Positions 33,918 to 47,018 of a stretch of DNA of 64,000 bases are shown here, one piece after another. Source of the stretch: Anastatus disparis (taxonomy: Eukaryota > Arthropoda > Insecta > Hymenoptera > Eupelmidae); assembly GCA_017163975.1 (NCBI GenBank), contig JAFFSR010000264.1:7926001-7990000 (forward strand), in the 5' to 3' direction. The translations under genes were made by a program, and so were the position numbers. Each line of letters opens with the position of its first letter. Positions within the stretch are counted from its first letter, which is position 1. The notes under the pieces are model-generated. The model was not told where the DNA came from, did not search any database, and saw nothing but the letters and a program-made list of their open reading frames with translations.

Positions 33918-35069
33918 TCAAAAGATTCCAAATAGCAGGTCCGTCCTTAGCATTAATAAGAGATTGCCTAATGTATTGGTTTTTAGCAGACTGTAATTCA
34001 ATCTTAAGTGACTTACGCAGTAAACGATATTCAGATAATAATTGTAAATAGGTACGCTTGCTCTCTTATATAATCGATCACGTTGTCTACACTTTTCTCG
34101 CAAATCAGTCGTAAACCAAGGTACAGGAGTCCTACGCAATACTCTTGAAACAAATGGTGCATGATCATCCAACGCAGCCATGGCGGTCTGGGCAAAATGG
34201 TTCAATACAGTATCAACATCCGGGTCCTCCTCCATTCCAGATCCAAAACCCAACCTCGACTGCATGTCACGCGGAAAAACTATAGCATCAAAGTTTCGAA
34301 AACTTCTAGAACATAAATTAATCGGTTTATTCGAAATAAAATCCAGGGCATAATCTATCAGTAGAAAATCATGGCCATTTATAAAAGGTGCATCTGATTT
34401 CTCGGGTGCCTTTACTTTATCCAAAGAGTCAACAATAATAACATCAAGCCACGTGGCACTACCCTCCCTGTGATGAGTTGCTTCAAAGGGCACCAGAAAT
34501 AAGGAGTTCTCATAAATGAGGTTTCGCAGGTGACTTCCATAAAAATTATCTGTCAGCAAGTCTGAGTTTAGATCACCAGCTAGAATAACGTTCGAGTACA
34601 GCTGACTAAACCTATGAAACACTGTAAAAAACTCAGTAAGGACATGACCCTTGGGACGCTGATATATTGAAGCAAACAATATGCGCTGGTAGTCATCTAT
34701 ACGTATCTCAAGAAGCAGATACTCGGTATCATTGATGTTATCAATCTGAGGTGCTGCAAGAACCTTCCATTTAAAGCCATTACGTAAATAACAGGCCACA
34801 CCACCACCCTGCATAAAGTCGCGTTTACCAGTCAAAGATTTCAGACCTCTATCGTTGCGCACCAGATTAAAGCCAGCAATACAGAAATTAGAATCATGAA
34901 CCTTGGGAGTAAGCCAAGATTCTGAGAACGCCAAAACTATTATTGCATGAAAAGAAAGAAACGCGACACACATAACGTTATAATAAGATAGACGTTCTTG
35001 AAGTCTTGAATGATGACTAGGAGACAGTGAATACGGCGCACACAAACAAATGGTCCACATGAAACACAA
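33918..35069 (-). pseudogene. AP-type endonuclease domain, CR1/Kiri-like LINE 1
   Basis: Reads FSESWLTPKVHDSNFCIAGF, LVRNDRG, MQGGGVACYLRNG, ILAGDLNSDLL, ATWLDVIIVD and NGHDFLLIDY, the ordered blocks of LINE apurinic endonucleases that nick the target. No credible ATG is present; the first codons do not look conserved, so the beginning is missing or frameshifted. The frame ends at 33918 and is followed by RT-leading sequence in a different frame. Confidence 0.8.
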
Positions 35070-35398
35070 AAATTAAAGACCCTGGAGCAACTAGATAATA
35101 ATCAGGATTTCTAGATAAATCCAAAACTTTGCACTAGAATATAACACACTTTGGCTGGTAACAGGAACTAGCTGAATGCACCAAAATGTAGCTGCAGAAA
35201 CTTCCAATGCGGTACTATACTTTGTTTTTATTAACTCAATTATTATTCATTAGTAGAGTTTAACGACAGTGTAAATAATTCCTTTAATAATGATACAAAC
35301 AACTATTAACTACAATTTATTAACTCAAGTTTTTATTGTGTCTAATAGCAAGAAGAAGCGGAGCGATGTCACACACGTCTAATCAGCAGGACGCCAGA

Positions 35399-35399
35399 A

Positions 35400-35449
<50 letters not shown>

Positions 35450-35671
35450 CGAAGTATAAGGGAGGTAAATGAGAAAACAAAACACCCGGTTTTTTTCTCA
35501 ATTTGATAATTGGGTCATACAAACCGAATATTGGCCCAATAATTATAGGACACGTATGGGACCTTCCTGCAGACATTCTCTATCAGATAAGAAAAAGTTT
35601 TTCCGAACCGGTTAAGAAATGACGGAGTTATGAGGTAACAGACATAAAAAAAAAAAAAAAAAAAAAAAAAA
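35399..35671. repeat. (GA)n microsatellite and A-rich tract
   Basis: GA repeats at 35399-35449 and about 25 A's at 35647-35671. Immediately after lies TTTTTTGAAGTCGGTT, a fragment of the CCGACTTC MITE family. Confidence 0.9.
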
Positions 35672-35749
35672 TTGAGTCGAATTAAGAACCTCCTCTTTTT
35701 TGAAGTCGGTTAAAAAATAAAGACTTTTGATCATGCAATTATAAGTAAT

Positions 35750-35965
35750 GTGAAAAAAAATAAAAAGTTAAAAGATAATAGAGCTACAGATGATGACCAT
35801 GGAATCAGCATGCTAAATAAAGAATTAATGAAATTACAAAATAGTGAAATAGATATGTCGGAGTTAATGGAATGCAGCGCAGCTGCTTATTATTTAAATG
35901 AAATTTATATCAAAGCTAAGAACTTAAAACATGAAAATGAAGATTTATATTCTATGCCAAATTAG
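35750..35965 (+). CDS. Small uncharacterised ORF (71 aa)
   Basis: An open frame with balanced composition (LNKELMKLQNSEIDMSELME, AAAYYLNEIYIKAKNL) that looks more protein-like than its AT-rich surroundings. No family recognised, and no promoter or intron signal assigned. It could be a fragment of a transposon protein or a host exon. 35966-36520 contains no other candidate. Confidence 0.25.
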   Translation: MKKNKKLKDNRATDDDHGISMLNKELMKLQNSEIDMSELMECSAAAYYLNEIYIKAKNLKHENEDLYSMPN

Positions 35966-36519
35966 TTATCTAATATACATGTATACCATACTCTTATAAG
36001 AGTACCGCAACAATATCAAAAAAATTAAAATGCTCAAAAAATTTTAAGAAAATTTAAGGTTATTCTACATACAAAAATACACTTTTTTATTTGGCATTTT
36101 TCTATATCTCCTCTCATTAAGCAGATATCAGAAAAATAAATAAAACCCTTTTTTTGAACAAAAATCGCTAAATCTCGGTCAATTTTGAGCCTAGAAAAAA
36201 AACTAAAATATAAATTTTAAGTTAAGCAAAATACCTTTAAAACTAGCCATGTAAAATTTTTCTACCATCATTTTCCGAAAAATGATTTAAGTTTAAACAC
36301 AGGCGAATAAAAAAATTTTTTTTTTCTATATTTAAGTCGTAATATTTCCCAGACAAGTACTCAAAATTAAATTGCCAATATACTCTTCAAAAGTCCTTAC
36401 AAATGCGTTTGAAATGAGTGGTCGTGGAGTTCTGTACGACCCTTATTTGTTGAGATACAAAATTTTTCAATTAGTACTTTTTTTCTCAAGGGTGGCTCTT
36501 TTTTATTGGACCCCACTGT

Positions 36520-37625
36520 ATGTATGTGTATGTGTGTATATGTGTAGGTGCACGTATGTGTGTATACATATGTGACAATTACGCAAAAGATATTCTCGGA
36601 AGGAAAAAGTTTAAATTCTTTACTTTAATATAATTGTAATTACGGAGAGACAGTGAGAAAGATGGAGAGACGTAGACGGAGAGACGGAGATGGAGAAACG
36701 GAGAGATGGAGACGGAGAGACGGTGATAGAGATACGAAGATAGAGAGATGAAGACGAAGAGACGGAGATAGACAGACAGAGACGGAGAGACGGTGATGAA
36801 GGGACGAAGACAAAAAGACGGAGACGGAGACGGAGTGACGGATATTGTGTATGTGTGTATGTGTATATAAGTTAGTGTATGTGTATAGATATGTGTATAT
36901 GTGTGTTTGTGTGTGTGTGTGTATGGATATGTGTGTATGTGTGTTTGTGTGTATGTGTATCTGTGTATGTGTGTTTGTGTGTATGTGTATCTGTGTATGT
37001 GTATCTGTGTATGTGTATGTGTGTATGTGTATGTGTGTATGTGTATGTGTGTATGTGTATGTGTGTATGTGTATGTGTGTATGTGTATGTGTGTATGTGT
37101 ATGTGTGTATGTGTATGTGTGTGTATGTGTATGTGTGTATGTGTATGTGTGTATGTGTATGTGTGTATGTGTATGTGTATGTATGTGTGTGTGTGTGTAT
37201 GTGTATGTGTGTATGTATATGTGTGTATGTGTGTGTGTATGTGTATGTGTGTATGTGTATGTGTGTATGTGTATGTGTGTATGTGTATGTGTGTGTGTGT
37301 ATGTGTGTGTGTGTATGTGTATGTGTGTGTGTGTGTGTATGTGTGTATGTGTATGTGTGTATGTGTATGTGTGTATGTGTATGTGTGTATGTGTATGTGT
37401 GTATGTGTATGTGTATATGTGTATGTGTATGTGTATGTGTGTGTGTGTATGTGTATGTGTGTATGTGTATGTGTGTATGTGTATGTGTGTATGTGTATGT
37501 GTATGTGTGCAATTGTATGTTAAAGGTGCACGTGTGTATGTGTATGTATGTGACAATAATGCAAAAGATATTAGCGTAAGAAAAAAAGTCTTAATTCTTT
37601 ACTTTAATATAATAGTAGTAATTTA
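36520..37625. repeat. Large (TG)n/(TATG)n microsatellite with flanking direct repeats
   Basis: 36845-37512 is nearly all TGTATG/TG units; 36650-36840 is a GACGGAGA-type minisatellite. Long ORFs on both strands here (Tyr-Thr-His or Cys-Val-Met polymers) are artefacts. The sequences outside the array, 36545-36645 and 37525-37625, are direct repeats of each other (GTGACAAT…GCAAAAGATATT…TTCTTTACTTTAATATAAT). Confidence 0.9.
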
Positions 37626-40600
37626 AGATAAAAATGTATCTTTAATTCAAGAATAATGTCACTTAAACTTATTTAATATAAAAAATTATTGAAATTAATA
37701 AAAAATTATTAAAATTATTACAGGAATTATTAAGATTAAGATAACGGTTACTGAAGTTTTGTAAAATGATTATCGAACTTCAATATTATAATTGAAAATG
37801 TATTAATATTCCATGTTAATGAAAATGTTATAATACCTAATAAATACTTAAGTTACTTTTATTAAATCTAATATATTGATTAAGATATATGGAACTAAAA
37901 TGTAACAAGACTCTAATAAATTATTATAAAATTTAATATAGAATCTCAAGAATTTTTGATGTATCAAAAATTTATAAAAATTAATAAACATAAGTTGAAA
38001 CTTAAGATTCAAAATACTAAAACGTAAGATAACGGATACTAAAGTTTAGCAATATGCTTATTAAAAATCAATATTATAATTGAAAATGTATTAATATTCG
38101 ATGTTAATGAAAATGTTATTAAACTTAATAATTACTTGAGTTACTTGTAATAAATCTAATATATTGATTAAGATATATAGAACTGAAATTTATCAAGACT
38201 TCATTAAATTATTATAAAATTATAGAATTTTAAAAATGTTTGATGTATTAAAAATTTGTAATACACAAATCATGAACTAGATGGCTACTTGCTTTTTCAG
38301 TCTACAAACAGGAATAGAAGGTTCAAAGTATAAAAGAGAAGGTCTAGCCTCGTATCCGCGACAAAATGCTCATTTATATTTTTTCGGGAATATTTTAATT
38401 TTTGAAGTTCTGAACAATAGTTGAATTTTTTTAAAATATAATAAATCAAACCACATGGACTAATATTTTTTTATCATATTATGTTCAGTAGAATACCTTA
38501 ATCTTAATTATATTATATTAAATTCAGTAAACTTATGGTGAAATTTATAATTAGATTCTTAAAGTTTTTTATTAATATTAATAACAGAATGCATTAAAAT
38601 TCAAAAAAATATTTAGTAAAGAAAAATATTCATAAATTATGTTCAATAGAATTTTTTAAACTTAATATAAAGTTTATTAAATATAAGAAAATTATATTGA
38701 AATTTTTAATTATTGTGCTGACAAATTTTGTATTAATTTCCGAACACAAATGTATTAAAACTTAAAATAATATTGAATTTTAAAAAATTATTATTAAATG
38801 TCATTTAATAAAAGTTTATGAAATGAGCTTCCGTCACTTTTATCTTAATTTTAATAATATATTTTTAACAGTGCTGTTTCGTATTAGCTGAGTCGTAGAC
38901 CAAGCGACTCCAAAGATATGAATGATTTAAATATTAACTATATTTTCTCTAGGGTGAATTCTCAACCCTGGCAATTTATTATAAGGATCGATATAGAGGA
39001 GCATGCAGGAAATTGATTCTAGGTTATATTAAATCTGTTTCTCTTAACACAGTAGTTATATAAAAGAAATTTGCAAATGTGTTGTACTGAATGAAATATT
39101 TACAATGAGAATCTTAAAATTACAGTTTACAAGATATCGGATGTTTTCTCGATATAAAATGAGACCGTTACGCTCGCAAAACAATTATATTAAAGTCGTG
39201 AGAAAGAGAGAGATGGAAATTACTTTACTGTGACTCACGCCGCGTTTTACAATAATTAACCAGGACTTACGCTACTGAGGTTGGTGAGGTGGGCTCACCC
39301 CTTGCAGATCTTTCTCTCCGCGTTTTCTCTCTGCAGCTTCCTGGCCTTGATGTACGAGCTCGGGATGGAGAACCGAACACGTGGCAATGAACGGACTTCT
39401 ATGGCGCACGTAACCTAAGGCTGGAGTCAAGTAAGAGAGCGACTGGCTCTGTTGGCGGTCAGGCGACGAAAGCGCGATTCCTTCCTACTTCCCAATCATT
39501 AGCTTATTCTTTCTAACTTGCTGCTTGCCTAACTAATTTCTCTTTCTCATTAGCTTTCTTAGTCGCGCTTTCGCGAGTACATATCTTTCGTTCTTTATCT
39601 AAGCGTGCGAACAGCGCCTCCTGGTGCTATTTAATCTTACTTAAATTGAAAATAGTAACCATGCTTCGGTACATGGTTACAACTGTATATTAAGCTTAAA
39701 AAATTCTATTGAATATAATTTATAAATATTTTTTTTACTAAATATTTTTTTTAATTTTAATAGATTAATTTTAATAAAAAATTTTCAGAATCTAATTATA
39801 AATTATACTATAAGTTTACTGAATTTAATACAATATAATTAAGATTAAGAAATTCTACTGAACATAATATGATAAAAAAATATTATTTTATGTGGCATGA
39901 TTTAATATATTTTTAAAAAATTCAATTATTATTGAGCACTTCAAAAATTAAAATATTTCCAAAGAAATATAAATGAGAATTTTGTCGCGGATACGAAGCT
40001 AGACCTTCTCTTTTATACTTTAAACCTTCTATTTCTGTTTGTAGACTGAAAAAACTAGTAGCCATCTAGTGCATAATTTGCGTACTACAAATTTTTAATA
40101 CATCAAATATTTTTAAGATTCTATATCAAATTTTATAATAGTTTATTAACGTCTTGATAAATTTCAGTTCCCTGTATCTTAATAACTACATTAGATTTAA
40201 TACAAGTAATTTAAGTAATTATTAAGTTTAATAACATTTTCATTAACATGAAATATTAATAGATTTTCAATTATAATATTAAATTTTAATAAGCATATTG
40301 CTAAACTTCACTATCCGTTATCTTACGTTTGAGAATTTTGAATCTTAAGTTTTAACTTGAGTTTATTAATTTTTATAAATTTTTAATACATCAAACATTT
40401 TTAAGATTCTATATTAAATTTTATAATAATTTATTAGAGTCTTGATAAATTTCAGTTCCATATATCTTAATCAATATATTAGATTTAATAAAAGTAACTT
40501 AAGTATTTATTAGGTATTATAACATTTTCATTAACATGGAATATAATTATCATTCAATTATAATATTGAAGTTTAATAATCATATTACTAAACTTCAGTA

Positions 40601-40735
40601 ACCGTTATCTTAATCTTAAGAATTCCTGTATTAATTTTAATAATTTTTCATTAATTTCAATAATTTTTTATATTAAATAAGTTTAAGTGACATTATTATT
40701 AAGTTTAAGATACATTTTTATCTTAAATATGTATT
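37623..40735. mobile_element. Foldback element FB-3, arms of about 1 kb
   Basis: Left arm 37623-38665 and right arm 39690-40735 are inverted copies, AT-rich, with the landmark pair around CGTATCCGCGACAAAATG (38352) and its complement near 39985. The centre of symmetry is near 39180. The loop holds an LTR-like sequence (38872-39681). No transposase. It ends about 25 bp before the first L15-like exon. Confidence 0.8.
38872..39681 (-). repeat. Probable solo LTR in the FB-3 loop
   Basis: GC-richer than the arms; on the minus strand starts TGTAACCATG and ends AAACAGCA. The flanks are ACAG and ACTG, a possible 4-bp duplication with one mismatch. No coding sequence. The call is tentative because the duplication is imperfect. 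Confidence 0.45.
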
Positions 40736-40758
40736 AAATTTAAGAATATTCTTAACAG

Positions 40759-40856
40759 TGAGTGTATAGAAAGAAATGGCGGAGTGATAACTACAGAATT
40801 TTTTGACATGAATAGCACTGTGGCAGCTGTTGATCCAGTAATATGTTTTAAAAGAG
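40759..40856 (+). CDS. Exon resembling mitochondrial ribosomal protein L15 (uL15m), part 1
   Basis: Bounded by a splice acceptor (TTCTTAACAG, ending 40758) and donor (AAAAGAG|GTATAT, 40856/40857). Open frame: IERNGGVITTEFFDMNS then AAVDPVICFKRG. The ERNGGVITT block followed by a DP…F-x-R-G junction is characteristic, from memory of the family, of metazoan mitochondrial L15 proteins of the large mitoribosomal subunit. The intron to the next exon is in phase 1, and the frame continues correctly across it. Upstream exons were not found; FB-3 may lie in the preceding intron. Confidence 0.55.
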
Positions 40857-41424
40857 GTATATTAAATTATTTATTTTCAACTCATTAATTTATTTTTATT
40901 TACTTACAAATTAAAAATCAAAGCCATATTTTAAACAAAAAAAAAATGAAATTCAAATATACGTCCAATAAAATCTTATAATCAGATAGATTTCAATATG
41001 TGTAATATAATAAAATTTTGTTATTTTAAAATAAATATGAGAATTTTTTTGCTGAACAAGATATCTCGTTTTCGATTGGAAAAAAGGTGATGAGTTCAGC
41101 AAGATTTTTTTCTACTTTTATACTTAATTTTCAAATTAACTCGATTCTATTATTAAACAGTGATTTAATTAAAAATATAAGTAATGCAAGTCTTACTAAT
41201 GATGCCAACTTACAATATCAAGCAAAAAATTATACTTAGAGATATCACTTTTTTTCAACCACAACAGATATTACTTATCTATAATAGCAAATTACATTAT
41301 CACCTTCCTTTAATTAAATACAAGATATATCTTTCTCAAAATATATGTGGGATATCACCATACTTGTCTTAACAAACGATTTATTAAAGAACTGTAACAA
41401 TTATTTTTAACATCTCTGTTGTAG

Positions 41425-41500
41425 GTGAACCCATACCACGACGTATGTTACCTCCAGCAGAGTGTCTAAAATTTCAGTCAGCATGTAATCTTTCTGAAAG
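41425..41500 (+). CDS. Exon resembling mitochondrial ribosomal protein L15, part 2
   Basis: The acceptor CTCTGTTGTAG ends at 41424 and the exon completes the split Gly codon. It reads EPIPRRMLPPAECLKF, matching the expected PIP+R-LPP block right after the previous exon. From about residue 20 on (NLSERLEFCVI) the family likeness disappears, and the frame ends at a TAA near 41583. Either the gene is interrupted here by repeat DNA or this is a pseudogene; the true 3' border is uncertain. The intron between the two exons is 40857-41424. Confidence 0.55.
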
Positions 41501-41509
41501 ATTAGAATT

Positions 41510-41990
41510 TTGTGTAATATTGCAGAAAATTTCTTATATCTCTCAGCCAGTTACATTTCTTGAATCTAACGCAAACGTTTCTTAAAATATATAAAATGTG
41601 TGTTTTATTAGAAATATTTGTGTGACTTTTCACATGTGATCTTACAACAGTGATATTTCTAAAATGTAACAGAAATATTTCTGAAGATATATAGAATGGA
41701 AGTTTCATTTGAAACATTTCTATTGTCTTTCAGATGTCATAGTCCATCAGTGACATTTTTATAAAATATTACTGTTAATTTTCCTTTATAATCTCATAGC
41801 CGTTATATCTCTAAACTGTAACATCTCTAAAATCTAACAGCAATATTTCTTAAAATATGTAAAGTAGGATTTTCATTTGAAACATTCCTTTCACCTTTCA
41901 GATTCGATATTTCATCAGTAACATATCCATAATCTAACCAAAATGTTTCTTAAAATATACGAAATTTCTATTTTATGTAAAATATTATTT
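41510..41990. repeat. Degenerate ~115-bp tandem repeats
   Basis: Three or four diverged copies sharing ATTTCTTAAAATAT, then TTTCATTTGAAACATT, then TTTCAGAT…CATCAGTGACAT. No coding signal. Confidence 0.55.
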
Positions 41991-42180
41991 GATTACTGCC
42001 GTGATTATTTCCGTCAATTAGTTATTGCAAAAAAACCAAAAAACCATGAAAAATGGCCGTTTTTTGAATATCAATTATTTATTGCAAAAATAATTTTTTA
42101 AATATTTTAAAATTTACAGAAGGAAGCTTTCATAAATACGAATAAAAAGAGGTTGTAACAACAAATTGATTAATTTGTTG

Positions 42181-44212
42181 CTGAGATATTCCCTATTGTT
42201 TATCCCAACACGCATAATGTTTATTACTATAATATTTTTTTGGCTGAACATATTGAGTTGCATAGGGGCTTAAACTCTTCATGAAGGTTCAAATTTTCAT
42301 ATTTCGTTAAGAGCAAATAAGAAAATTAAATTGCGATATTTTTTATAACGCTTTAAAAAAGAGGGTGTTTTTTTATAAATAAACGAAGCTGGGGCTTTAT
42401 TTATAACTTTTACGAATTTGCTATTTCAATATTCTTACAGCTGTGTTCGAAACGAAAAATAAAAATAAAAACTTCCCAAGGTCAATAAAAGCCGAGATAA
42501 AATTTTTTTGATAAAAAATCACAGCCATTTTGTTAATAACAATTATGAAACGAATCCAGCGTCATTTTTTAGTTGAAGACTTACATTTTGAAAACCTATG
42601 ATTAGATTTTTAAAAATGCGACTCTTTATTATTAAAAGTAAGATAATAATAACATACAAATAATAACGTCAAGGTCGGAGTCGTGGTGAGGATGCCTATC
42701 TTTGCGCGTGTGGAAAGTTAACAAAGAACCCCGTTCCAATAAAATTCGTAAAAATTAACTGAATCTCCGTAAATGATGGACCGATTTTGATGTTTTTTCT
42801 TAATCTGGGGTACTTTGAAAAATTATTAATATTGGTGCAAATAGTTTTTCAAAATAGGGCGTATTTAAGTTAAAACAACTGCACCTAATACGGACACCTT
42901 AAACGCTAATGATTGTTGTGACTCACTCAATCAATATTTTCAGACGTGTAACGTCCCATTTAAAAGCTAAAAGAAAGAACTTTAAAATGAGACATTACGA
43001 GTTTTATTACGATCAATATTAACGAAATGCGCGCGGATTTACGTAAATGTTGTAAATGAACTTACCTTATTATTGCTCGTAATTATTACATTTGGAACCC
43101 GGAGACAAGTTTAATTAAAATTTCTATTGTTTCTATATTTTAACTAATTGTTATAATAAATTTTTAGTTTCAATAAATAAAAAAATAATTATTAATAGCT
43201 GCAAAAATTTTAATAGTAATAATAAAAATTGTTATCTCGTTTTTTTCTACTTTTCTTTGTTTTTCGTGCAAAAAAATTTTTTCATCATTAAATATAAATT
43301 TATTTTCTTTCTAAAATTAAACTACTAAGATTTTCATGTAAGGAATGTTTTCTAAATATAATAGAAAAATTGATATGAAAATTGCTTTTTAATTGGGACT
43401 ATTTCTATTTTTTATTTTATTATAAAATATTAATATTACGCGTCTAAAAATATTGATTTAGTGAGCCACAACAATCATTTGCGTTTAAGTTGTCCGTATT
43501 AAGTACAGTTGTTTTAACTTAAATACACCCTATCTTGAAAAACTATCTGCACCAATATTAATGATTTTTCAGGGTTCCCCAGATTAAAAAAAAAAACATG
43601 AAAATTGGTCCATCATTTACGGAGATTCAGTTAATTTTTACGAATTTTATTGGAACGGGGTTCTTTGTTAACTTTCCACACGCGCAAAGATAGGCATCCT
43701 CACAACGACTCCGACCTTGACGTTATTATTTGTATGTTATTATTATCTTACTTTTAATAATAAAGAGTCGCATTTTTAAAAATCTAATCATAGGTTTTCA
43801 AAATGTAAGTCTTCAACTAAAAAATGACGCTGGATTCGTTTCATAATTGTTATAAATAAAGTGGCTGTGATTTAAAGAAAAAAAATCTTATCTCGGCTTT
43901 TATTGATCTCAGGAAGTTTTTTTTTCTTTTAAGTCTTCATTTCGAACACAGCTATAAGAATATTTAAATAGCAAATTCGTAAAAGTTATGAATAAAGCCC
44001 CAGCTTCATTTATTTATGAAAAAAACACCCTGTTTATTAAAGCGTTATAAACAATATTGCAATTCAATTTTTTCATTTGCTCTTAACGGAATATGAAAAT
44101 TTAAACCTTTATGAAGAGGTTAAGCCCTTATGCAACTCAATATGTTCAGCCAAAAAAATATTATAGCAATAAACATTATGCGTGTTGGGATAAACAATAG
44201 GGAATATCTCAG
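42181..44212. mobile_element. Foldback element FB-4 (2032 bp)
   Basis: Left arm 42181-42955 and right arm 43436-44212 are inverted repeats; the ends are CTGAGATATTCCC and its complement GGGAATATCTCAG. The loop of about 480 bp is AT-rich without ORFs. No transposase and no clear target duplication. Confidence 0.85.
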
Positions 44213-44698
44213 ATAATTGAAACATAAGATATCACAGTCAAATATTAAAATTAATATATAATACTGTATTAGTAAGTCACTATATAAAAGCGATATCACA
44301 GACTACTCTAAATACACGCAGGAAGCATGAAAACATAAATTACAATAAAAACAGTCTTAAATATCTATCAGTCATAAAATTAAAATCAAATTGACATCAA
44401 ATAACACAATTTAAAAGATAAAGCATAAAGCATAGTCATGACATCAAATAAAAATAAAATTGGACAAAACAATGCAACAATAAATAATAAAAAATAATAT
44501 AATAATATAATTCAAAGAATAGAAACTTGATACCTAAGATGTCATGATTATTAATAAGAAGAAACAGAATCACTCATTCTTTCTGCATTCATTCAACCAT
44601 CATTCGCGCTAATAAATACATTCACACCTTAAATGTATATATAAGATAAAACAAAATAAATTAACATAAAATTAAAATACTTGAAATTAAGATCAAGA

Positions 44699-47018
44699 TC
44701 ACTCGAGTAAGTACCTCCTCAAAGCCGACTTCAACCTGCCGAGCGATGGAAGATTTTTTATATCGGCAAGCAGGGAGTTCCAAAAATGCGCACCTTAAAC
44801 TTGAAAGGAATTTCTTTCAGTCTCAGTACGCATGAAAGGCACTGCGAAGTCCTTAATCTTTCCTCTAGTGGCTACCCTAGGTACATATCTAGTAAAGAGA
44901 TTCACTAAATACTCTGGAGTATTCATGCGCACGATTTTGTACATAAAAACAGCCATAAAATACTGTCTCCTTGAATCAGTACGCAGCCAACCAAGAGCAG
45001 CTCTATGAGGAGAGATATGATCGCCCATTCTCACACCCATTACATATCTCACGCATGAATTTTGTCGTCTTTGTAAAGGTCTTCTCAACCGCTGCGAAGC
45101 ATCGAGCAAAACTACTGAGCAGTAGTCGAGGTGCGGAAACAGCAAGGCGGCTGCGAGTTGTTAACGCAGGGCCTCAATGGTGTACCGACGGAAAAATCGC
45201 AAACCATACATTATCCTATTAAATTTTTTAGTCGCCATATTAATGTGCGGCTCCCATGACAACCTAGTGTCAAGCACAACACCAAGGCTCACAACGGTAT
45301 CAGAGAAAGATATGTCGACACCACCCTCAAGCTCAATCGTTCTCGACTCACCAGTATAAAAGTCATTAATAAATCGACTACCAAAAACGATTGCTTTAGT
45401 TTTGCTTGCATTTAATGTGAGAGGAGCATCGACAGCGCACCCCGACACCGCCCAGGCCGCCCTCTGTAAAATACGAATACCTTCATTCACATGTTCATAA
45501 GGGACCAGAGTATAGATTTGGAGGTCATCAGCATATAATGTATGCTCGACGAAACAGGGGTCGAGTGTGTCACGTATGTTATTAATGTAAAGGCGAAACA
45601 ACAGAGACCCCAGCACTGAACCCTGTGGAACTCCTAGATTGGTTGTTAGCCAATCTGAATCCTCTTTTAAGTGTGTAAAAACCATTTGTTTCCTACCTGA
45701 TAAATAGGAGCTAATCCATTCAAGTACAACCCTGGAAAGCCCCATTGATCTAAGCCTCGCAAGCAATTTGGAGGGGCAGATCGTTTCAAAAGCCTTACTA
45801 AAGTCAAATAGAAGTAGTAACGTGGCAAGTTTCTTGTCAAGACCTGATCTTATGTCGTCTGTAAGTTTAAGTATGGCAGTCTGCGTAGAATGGTGGTTTC
45901 TGAAGCCAGTCTGCAAAGAGTCAAGTATTTTGTGTGTCGTAATGTACTCTTGCAGTTATTCATGGGCAATCTTCTCCAGAACCTTTGAAAGAAAACACAA
46001 TATTGCTATGGGCCTAAAATCTTTAAGCATCTTGGGTGCAGGACACTTCTTTAAAGGCACAATGCGTGCACGCTTCCAAAGGCAAGGGAAGATCCCCCGC
46101 GCAAAAGAGGAATTGAAAAGAGTCACAAGATGCTCTCCAATAAACGGTAGTGCTTTAAGTATCACACTCTGCGGAATGCCATCCTCGCCACAAGCCTGTG
46201 ATGAAAAATGTGAAATCGCAAGGATTACATCATTAATATTAATTAACTTGAAGGCAAAGACACTTTCACTACACTCCGAAAGAATCTTTTTACGTTCCGC
46301 AGTATCAACGTGTGGCGAGACTGACACTCCCGCAAAATGTGCATTAAGCTCATCAGGACTGCATCCATTCAAGTCCCCTTGAGGTCCGGACAGAAGTCCC
46401 AGGTCTTTTAACTCCTTCCAGACTTTACCTCTAGCAATAGCATCAAACAGTCTATTATGATGATAATTTGTCTTAGCGTGTTCTGCCTGTTCATCTATAG
46501 TTTAACGCAGTTTCAAAAATTCGGAGAGATAACGCTCCTCCTTTGTCCGTTCAAACCTACGATACGTGGCATCTCTCTTATGCCGCATCTGCGACAACTC
46601 TTTATCTATCCAAGGAAATTTATCTTTACCAATTTTAAGTGATTAAAGTGGTGCCAGATTTTGTATTGCTGCCGTAAGGTTGTCGCAGAGGCAGCAAAGC
46701 GCAGTTTCCGGGTCAACTGTACCAACTGTAAATGACGTCCAATCACAGTCGGCCAAATGTTGCACCTATAAGTTTGGACAGATATCTTTATAATTCCTAT
46801 ACTTAATTATCTTTTCATCTGTCTTCATAAAATTACAAGAAATGCATACATCAATTAAATTGTGCTGACTATGAAAATTCGCCGGTAAGTTGCGTGCGTC
46901 AAGTACTCTGTCATTATCGTCCACAAGAATGAGGTCAATCCACGTGTGAGACGTCGGAGTGTGATGCGTGGCACCGTGCTGAACCAACTGTAACGAGAGC
47001 TCAGCCGATAATTTATTG
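44699..47018 (-). pseudogene. CR1/Kiri-like non-LTR retrotransposon 2, 5'-truncated
   Basis: Minus strand. The tail of the endonuclease domain (HTPTSHTWIDLILVDDND) is at about 46766-47000. RT runs from about 46450: PLKKCPAPKMLKDFRPIAIL, TGFRNHHSTQTAILKLTDD, LLLLFDFSKAFETI, LGVPQGSVLGSLLF and TLYADDLQIY (near 45535). The RT frame 46372 to 44699 is one frame broken only by three TAA codons (near 45956, 45161 and 44795) and ends at TGA 44699-44701. It is about as closely related to LINE 1 as clade-mates, not a copy. 44213-44698 is probably its 3' UTR. Confidence 0.85.

Larger units (their letters stand above)
31727..35100 (-). mobile_element. CR1/Kiri-like non-LTR retrotransposon 1
   Basis: Minus strand: endonuclease (35069-33918), reverse transcriptase (33767-32181), 3' UTR (32180-31906) and a tail of (CAAT)n microsatellite continuing into GATC/GGTC and GA runs (31727-31905). 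Simple-sequence 3' ends instead of poly(A) are typical of CR1-group LINEs. Frameshifts near 33920 and 33560-33600 disrupt the protein. The 5' end is not defined; 35080-35390 may be 5' UTR. Confidence 0.8.

Noticed and set aside
36579..37626. Long ORFs on both strands (up to about 325 codons)
   Set aside because: They are translations of a TG/TATG microsatellite and contain only 3-5 residue types.
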